From positions 1 to 9,031 of the forward strand of contig JADLBB010000281.1 of the NCBI GenBank assembly GCA_020848055.1: 9,031 nt of DNA, read 5' to 3'. How positions within the stretch are numbered: position 1 is the first letter of the stretch; every line of letters begins with the position of its first letter. Positions 5,402-9,031 of this stretch are shown piece by piece. The position numbers and the translations under genes are program-made. Source of the DNA: Chloroflexota bacterium. Lineage in GTDB: Bacteria; Chloroflexota; Limnocylindria; QHBO01. The notes below the pieces were generated by a model, which was not told the origin of the DNA, did not search any database, and saw only the letters and a program-made list of their open reading frames with translations.

Positions 5402-6406
5402 ATGGCCGAAGCAGCCTTCCGAGTCCTGCAACTGGGCAAGGAGAGCACGTTCAACACGGCGGTCGACGCGACCACCATCTTCCCCTGCGATCCGGGGTCG
5501 GGCGAGTTCACGCTGAACCGCGCCACGGCGGTGCCGGACGAGGACTGGGGCCGCGCCATCCGCAACCAGTCGGGCCGCGGCTCGCACGGTGCCCGCGTGG
5601 CAACCGCCAGCGTCTCGGCGCCCGCTCGCTTCGAGGATCTGGGCCACCTGCTGACGATGGCGCTCGGCACGGCCGTCACCACCGGCTCGGGCACCTACAC
5701 CCACGTCTGGGACCAGGACACGACTGCCGACACGGTCAAGTCCTACACCTTCCGCACGAACGACGGTGTCGCGCCGTTCGTGACGACCGGCGTCGTGGTC
5801 ACCGGCTTCCAGCTCGGATTCGACGCCATCGGCCCCGGCGACAATCAGATGTGGCAGGTCTCTGCCGACCTCCAGGGTGCCGATCACACGCAGGGCACCG
5901 CCACGTCGGGCGTGTCCGATCCGTCGGCCCTCGAAACGATGGAAGGTCACCTGACCACCATCGCCATGGGTCCGTCGGGCACGGCGTACGCCTCACTGCC
6001 GGCCATCGGCACCGCGCTGGTCAGCTACCAGCTCGACTACTCGTGCGAGAAGCCGCTCCGCATCTACGGCGGCTCCTCGGAAGTGGCAGGCGGGGTCGGC
6101 AAGCTCAAGGGCCTCGGCACCGTGACGATGCTGCTCAAGGTGGCCGACTACACCATCGACGAGTCGTGGGACATCTTCGCCGTCGCCGGCGGGGCACCGA
6201 CCGAGCGGCGGGTGCGGATCAGCTGCGACGGGGCTGGCGACAACGCCATGACCATCGACCATCGGCTGATCTTCACCGACGTCCACATCGAGCCCGACGG
6301 CCGAGAGGGCGAGCGGCTGATCAGCATCACGGCCGAGACGGTGTACGACTCGACCATCGGCTCGGACGTCGAGATTTCGATCACCAACGCCGTCACCAGC
6401 TACTGA
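5402..6406 (+). CDS. Major tail tube protein
   Basis: A 334-residue tail tube protein, the subunit whose stacked rings form the siphovirus tail. The N-terminus, FRVLQLGKESTFNTAVDA (6-23), matches the common tube opening in which a Gly-x-Glu-x-x-(Y/F)-G/N-T-A segment follows a short strand. Next come a region with PDEDWGR (45-51) and then RFEDLGHLLTMALG (76-89), the frequently seen 'E-D-L-x-x-L-L' element. The rest is beta-rich with many Thr, Gly and Val residues, as in tube folds, and reaches a strand-rich C-terminus (ERLISITAETVYDST). The length is at the upper end for simple tubes, leaving room for an inserted or C-terminal beta domain. Support comes from position: it follows neck genes and precedes the frameshifted chaperone pair and the tape measure gene. 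A strong ribosome-binding site is upstream and a terminator-like hairpin downstream. Confidence 0.85.
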   Translation: MAEAAFRVLQLGKESTFNTAVDATTIFPCDPGSGEFTLNRATAVPDEDWGRAIRNQSGRGSHGARVATASVSAPARFEDLGHLLTMALGTAVTTGSGTYTHVWDQDTTADTVKSYTFRTNDGVAPFVTTGVVVTGFQLGFDAIGPGDNQMWQVSADLQGADHTQGTATSGVSDPSALETMEGHLTTIAMGPSGTAYASLPAIGTALVSYQLDYSCEKPLRIYGGSSEVAGGVGKLKGLGTVTMLLKVADYTIDESWDIFAVAGGAPTERRVRISCDGAGDNAMTIDHRLIFTDVHIEPDGREGERLISITAETVYDSTIGSDVEISITNAVTSY

Positions 6407-6410
6407 CCGG

Positions 6411-6428
6411 GGACGTGAGGGCACGTCC
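6411..6428 (+). other. Short GC-rich hairpin after the tail tube gene
   Basis: GGACGTG and CACGTCC form a perfect 7-bp stem with the four-base loop AGGG, starting four bases after the tail tube stop codon. It has no T-run of its own and lies directly before the larger terminator-like stem. It may protect the 3' end of tube mRNA or help pause polymerase; a protein-binding palindrome is also possible. Confidence 0.6.
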
Positions 6429-6435
6429 GATTGAT

Positions 6436-6479
6436 GAGGCCCGTCGGGATGTTTGCCCTCCCCCGACGGGCCTCTTTCT
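6436..6479 (+). terminator. Intrinsic-terminator-like hairpin between tail tube and chaperone genes
   Basis: Bases 6436-6448 (GAGGCCCGTCGGG) and 6462-6474 (CCCGACGGGCCTC) pair perfectly over 13 bp around a 13-base loop, followed by TTTCT. The stem is strong and GC-rich, but the T-tract is short and interrupted, so termination is probably partial. It sits in the middle of a late operon, where a leaky terminator would give much more tail tube transcript than chaperone and tape measure transcript. An RNA-stability role is the alternative. Confidence 0.75.
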
Positions 6480-6492
6480 GTGCTACGAGGGC

Positions 6493-6499
6493 AGGAGGG
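6493..6499 (+). promoter_or_regulatory. Ribosome-binding site of the tail assembly chaperone gene
   Basis: AGGAGGG ends four bases before the ATG at 6504. It decides the start: an in-frame ATG at 6453 lies in the loop of the terminator hairpin and would add 17 residues with no chaperone character. Confidence 0.8.
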
Positions 6500-6503
6500 C
6501 GAC

Positions 6504-6854
6504 ATGAGTCGTTTCATCGACCGCAACGAGACCGTCGAGGTGGACCTGGGGCCTTGCCAGTGCCCCACCAAGCCGCACGACACCGACAAGGTACGGGTCC
6601 GCAAGTACCTGTCCCACGCCGACCAACTCCACCTCGCCGACGCGGCGGGGCAGGGCTACACCGAGGCGGTGTGGGCCGCGTTCAACATGCGGGTCGCGTC
6701 GTGGAACTTCACCGACGAGAAGGGCAAGCCGGTCGCCCTGTCGCGCGCCAACTGGCAGAACCTCGACTCCGAGTCGGCCAACGCCATCCAGGCCGCGATC
6801 GACACGATCCGCGAGGACGCCGCCGACGAGGCCGAAGACCTCCCAAACCCGTAA
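6504..6854 (+). CDS. Tail assembly chaperone, short (G-like) product
   Basis: The 116-residue unshifted product of the tail assembly chaperone gene, comparable to lambda gpG. These proteins bind the tape measure protein and recruit tube subunits during tail assembly and are absent from the finished virion. Visible: an N-terminal beta segment with VEVDLGPCQC (11-20; two Cys, C18 and C20), a helix-rich middle (YLSHADQLHLADAAGQGYTE, 35-54), then the widely seen motif WNFTDEKGKPVALSRANWQN (67-86), which is typical of siphophage chaperones ('W-N-x-T-D-x-x-G-K-P-V'). An acidic helix ends the protein (IREDAADEAEDL, 102-113). Translation stops two codons after the slippery site. Position between the tube and tape measure genes, plus the frameshift signal, makes the assignment firm despite low sequence conservation in this class. 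Confidence 0.88.
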   Translation: MSRFIDRNETVEVDLGPCQCPTKPHDTDKVRVRKYLSHADQLHLADAAGQGYTEAVWAAFNMRVASWNFTDEKGKPVALSRANWQNLDSESANAIQAAIDTIREDAADEAEDLPNP

Positions 6855-7237
6855 AGCGTTCGCTCAGTCAGTTCGTGACTGGCGAGCGCATCCCGCACCC
6901 CGACGCCGACCCGGAACTGTATGACCTGCTGACGCTTGTCTCCGGTCCATGGACCGAGGCCCGTTTCAAGGTCTCCGCGCCCCGCGTCGTCCGCGCTCGC
7001 CACTGGATGACCTACGCCGAGTCCCTGAGTGACCTCGCCACGCTCGACGTGGACGGCTTCAACGAGCGCATCAACGACGAGTCCAAGGCGCTCCGCGCCC
7101 GCACGCGCGCCGCGCAAGAGGCGCTGGCGAGTTCCCAGATTCGGCGCGCCCGCTCGCGCCTGACCGATGCCCGAAAGTCCCGCGCCGCTGCGCGGGCTGC
7201 CCTGCTCCTAGACGAGGACACCGATGGCCTCTCGTGA
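6504..7237 (+). CDS. Tail assembly chaperone, long (GT-like) -1 frameshift fusion
   Basis: A predicted 244-residue fusion made when a fraction of ribosomes slip back one base at 6842-6848. Residues 1-115 are those of the short product; decoding then re-enters the -1 frame at base 6848 and continues PVKRSLSQFVTGERIP to the stop at 7235-7237, adding 129 residues. The added domain has DPELYDLLTLVSGPWTEARF, then a long Arg/Ala-rich helical, probably coiled region (ALRARTRAAQEALASSQIRR and RARSRLTDARKSRAAARAAL), with an acidic end LLLDEDTDGLS. In lambda the T part binds the tube protein and the G part the tape measure; the same division is inferred here. The downstream segment lacks a credible independent start (an in-frame GTG at 6875 has no ribosome-binding site and sits at the hairpin loop). 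It overlaps the tape measure gene by 14 bases. Confidence 0.86.
6842..6889 (+). promoter_or_regulatory. Programmed -1 ribosomal frameshift signal (slippery heptamer plus hairpin)
   Basis: CCCAAAC at 6842-6848 is in the X-XXY-YYZ phase for the upstream frame (C CCA AAC), so both tRNAs can re-pair as CCC AAA. The zero-frame stop TAA (6852-6854) follows one codon later. After a seven-base spacer (6849-6855), bases 6856-6870 pair with 6876-6889 to give 14 base pairs (13 Watson-Crick and one G-T) with T6864 bulged and the loop GTTCG. Heptamer, phase, spacer and stem all match known -1 frameshift stimulators. Efficiency cannot be read from sequence. Confidence 0.9.
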
Positions 7238-9031
7238 ACTGAACCTGCTCATCAAGGCCAAGAACCTCGCGTCGGGCGCCATTGCCTCGGTCAAGAAGGA
7301 GCTGGGCGGCCTCAACAAGGATCTCGGGCGCATCGGCTCCAAGGCCGGGCACAACCTCGCGCGCAACTTCGAGCGCGGCGTCATCGCCGCTGGGGCTGGT
7401 ATTGCGGCGGGTGCCACCTTTGCCATCACCACGGCGGCCTCGTTCGAGCAGGCCGAGGCCGGCATCCGTAAGACGGTCGGCGGCTCAATCGCACAGGTCG
7501 ATGCTCTGATCGCCTCGGTCAAGAACATGAGCCGCGAGGTGCCGCTGTCCTTCGAGGAGCTGGCGGCCATCGCGGCAGAAGGTGGTGCGCTCGGTATCGC
7601 CACCGAGTCCCTCGACGAGTTCACCGAGATCATCGCCCGCCTCGGCGTGTCCACCGACCTGACAACGGACGAGGCGGCGAGCGCCTTCGGCCAACTGGCG
7701 AACGTCCTCGGCATGTCCGACGCTGACATGCAGTCGTTCGCCGATTCGCTCGTCGCCCTGGGCAACGACGGTGCCTCGACCGAGTCGCAGATCCTCGACA
7801 TGACCGCCCGTTTCGGCGCAGCCGGTCGCGCGGCGGGGCTGACCAACGAGCAGATCCTCGCCCTCGCCTCGACCACCGCCTCGATGGGCGTCGAGGCCGA
7901 GGCCGGCGGCGGGGCGCTGTCGCGCCTGTTCAACAACATGACCCAGGACATCGCGCTGTCCTCCAAGCAGGCCGAGGTACTGGGCGAGACGCTGGGCCTC
8001 TCGATGGAGGACCTGCGCGAGGCGTGGGACAAGGACGCCGCGGGCGTGTTCGAGGACCTGCTCGGGCATCTGAATGAGCTGGACAAGTTCGACCAGGCCA
8101 AGCTGCTGAGCGACCTCGGCATCACGAACACCCGCGACCTCAACGCCATCATGCTGCTGTCGGCGGGCGTCGAGGAGTACCAGAAGCAGCTCGGCGTGGC
8201 CGAGGGTGCGACGGGCGCGCTCGACAAGGAGTCGGACGCCTTCTTCAACACCACCCAGGGCAAGTGGGAGACGCTGAAGAACAACGTCCGCCTCGCTGCC
8301 GATATGGTGGGCCGCGAGTTGCTGCCGGTCGTCAACGACCTCATGACTGAGTTCGTGGACTGGCTGTCGCTCGACACGACACAGTCGGACATCAAGCAGT
8401 TCGCCAAGGACATCGCCGAGAACGCCAAGGAGTTCGCCGGCTGGCTGAAAGACCTCGACTGGGGCGCCATCGGAAACGCACTCTCTACCGCCGCGGGGGC
8501 GGCCAAGGCGCTGCTCGATGCCTTCCTGTCGATGCCCGGCTGGGTGCAGCAGGTCCTGGCGGGCGGGTTCGTCGCCAACAAGCTCACGGGTGGGGCGGTC
8601 GGGGATCTGATTGGCCTAGTCGGCAAGGGCGTCATCAAGGGCGTCATGAACATGAACGCCGGCGTGGTCAACGTCAACGCCGCCACGGTTAACGGCGTGC
8701 CCGGTGGCGTCGGAGGCGCCGGTGGCAAGGCCGGCGTCGGACGGCTGCTCGGTGGCGCGCTGGCCGTCGGCGGCGGGATCGTGGCCGGGGCGCACATCGG
8801 GACGTTCCTCAACGAGGAGGTCGGCGGCGTCAAGGAGGCCCGTTCGGCTGCGCTGGAAGGGATCAGCGCCGTCCTCGACTCCGGCGATGCAGGGCGCATC
8901 GAGCACGCCATCGGCGTCGTCAAGGACGCGCTCAACCCCGACGACTTCGCCCAGGCCGTGGCCCTCGGGCTGGATGTCAACGGCGTCCGCACGACGCTGG
9001 AGGAGCAGCTCGCCGCCCTTGAGGCCGCTCA
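7224..9031 (+). CDS. Tail tape measure protein, TP901-type, N-terminal part
   Basis: The open frame runs from the ATG at 7224 to the right edge without a stop (602 complete codons), so the C-terminus is missing. Tape measure proteins set tail length, fill the tube lumen and are ejected at infection. Visible: a short basic N-terminus (MASRELNLLIKAKNLASGAI) with a coiled helix; a small-residue hydrophobic stretch at about 52-71 (GVIAAGAGIAAGATFAI); then the TP901-type core beginning SFEQAEAGIRKTVGG (73-87), with SREVPLSFEELAAIAAEGGA (103-122), STDLTTDEAASAFGQLANVL (143-162) and TNEQILALASTTASMGVEAE (207-226). Further on come FNTTQGKWETLKNNVRLAA (341-359), a hydrophobic/Gly-rich stretch (about residues 432-480) and a Gly/Asn/Val-rich linker (about 475-515). 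GAGG lies six bases before the ATG; the gene overlaps the chaperone fusion frame by 14 bases. Confidence 0.92.
   Translation, partial: MASRELNLLIKAKNLASGAIASVKKELGGLNKDLGRIGSKAGHNLARNFERGVIAAGAGIAAGATFAITTAASFEQAEAGIRKTVGGSIAQVDALIASVKNMSREVPLSFEELAAIAAEGGALGIATESLDEFTEIIARLGVSTDLTTDEAASAFGQLANVLGMSDADMQSFADSLVALGNDGASTESQILDMTARFGAAGRAAGLTNEQILALASTTASMGVEAEAGGGALSRLFNNMTQDIALSSKQAEVLGETLGLSMEDLREAWDKDAAGVFEDLLGHLNELDKFDQAKLLSDLGITNTRDLNAIMLLSAGVEEYQKQLGVAEGATGALDKESDAFFNTTQGKWETLKNNVRLAADMVGRELLPVVNDLMTEFVDWLSLDTTQSDIKQFAKDIAENAKEFAGWLKDLDWGAIGNALSTAAGAAKALLDAFLSMPGWVQQVLAGGFVANKLTGGAVGDLIGLVGKGVIKGVMNMNAGVVNVNAATVNGVPGGVGGAGGKAGVGRLLGGALAVGGGIVAGAHIGTFLNEEVGGVKEARSAALEGISAVLDSGDAGRIEHAIGVVKDALNPDDFAQAVALGLDVNGVRTTLEEQLAALEAA

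Noticed and set aside
6431..6503. A separate start for the -1 frame chaperone segment at the TTG/ATG codons near 6431-6434
   Set aside because: These codons lie at the terminator hairpin with no ribosome-binding site, and the translation up to about 6840 has no chaperone character. The frameshift route explains the segment fully.
5323..6507. A 394-codon plus-strand frame overlapping the tail tube gene
   Set aside because: The translation is Arg/His/Gly-rich with no recognisable motif; the other frame has a strong ribosome-binding site and tube-protein features.
7179..7196. A 7-bp GC hairpin (CCCGCGC, loop CGCT, GCGCGGG) just before the tape measure start
   Set aside because: There is no T-run, it lies within Arg/Ala codons of the chaperone fusion, and such stems arise easily by chance at this GC content. 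A translational role cannot be excluded but has no support.
7208..8992. A 594-codon open frame on the minus strand opposite the tape measure gene
   Set aside because: GC-rich coding with G/C at third positions suppresses stops in an antisense frame. Its protein is a Ser/Pro/Ala-rich mix without domains, while the plus strand carries clear TP901 tape measure motifs.

Overview
The window is a GC-rich, fully plus-strand segment of a tailed-phage (siphovirus-type) late operon, either from a free phage or a prophage. Strong G/C preference at third codon positions, GTG starts and the style of the tail proteins suggest a high-GC host such as an actinobacterium, but nothing here fixes the host. Genes are packed end to start: most junctions are 1-4 bp overlaps (ATGA, GTGA, TAATG), so much of the segment looks translationally coupled.

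Region 1 (1-3553) is a five-gene sugar cassette: the C-terminal end of a GT4-type glycosyltransferase, an RmlB-like NAD-dependent nucleotide-sugar 4,6-dehydratase, a GT75 protein of the plant reversibly glycosylated polypeptide / UDP-arabinopyranose mutase family, a DUF3431-type protein and a GT2-type glycosyltransferase. The first four junctions are 4-bp overlaps. The cassette sits directly upstream of the head-tail connector gene, so it lies within the virion structural module.

Region 2 (3585-6406) is the neck and tail-tube block: a head-tail connector, a tail-terminator-like protein, an HK97 gp10-like protein, a small unrecognised protein and the tail tube (major tail) protein. A 7-bp hairpin and a 13-bp perfect stem followed by TTTCT (an intrinsic-terminator-like element) follow the tube gene.

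Region 3 (6504-9031) holds the two tail assembly chaperone reading frames, joined by a textbook -1 frameshift site (C CCA AAC, a 7-nt spacer, then a 14-bp hairpin), and the start of a TP901-type tape measure protein that runs off the right edge. No intergenic stretch exceeds 100 bases; no tRNA, CRISPR array, insertion sequence, integrase or attachment site was seen.

The structural genes build the neck and a long flexible tail. The sugar cassette most plausibly makes and attaches a sugar to a virion protein or host-surface component. The most notable item is the GT75 mutase-like gene, which keeps the family's diagnostic blocks and both key arginines but reads Asp-Thr-Asp where plant enzymes read Asp-Asp-Asp.
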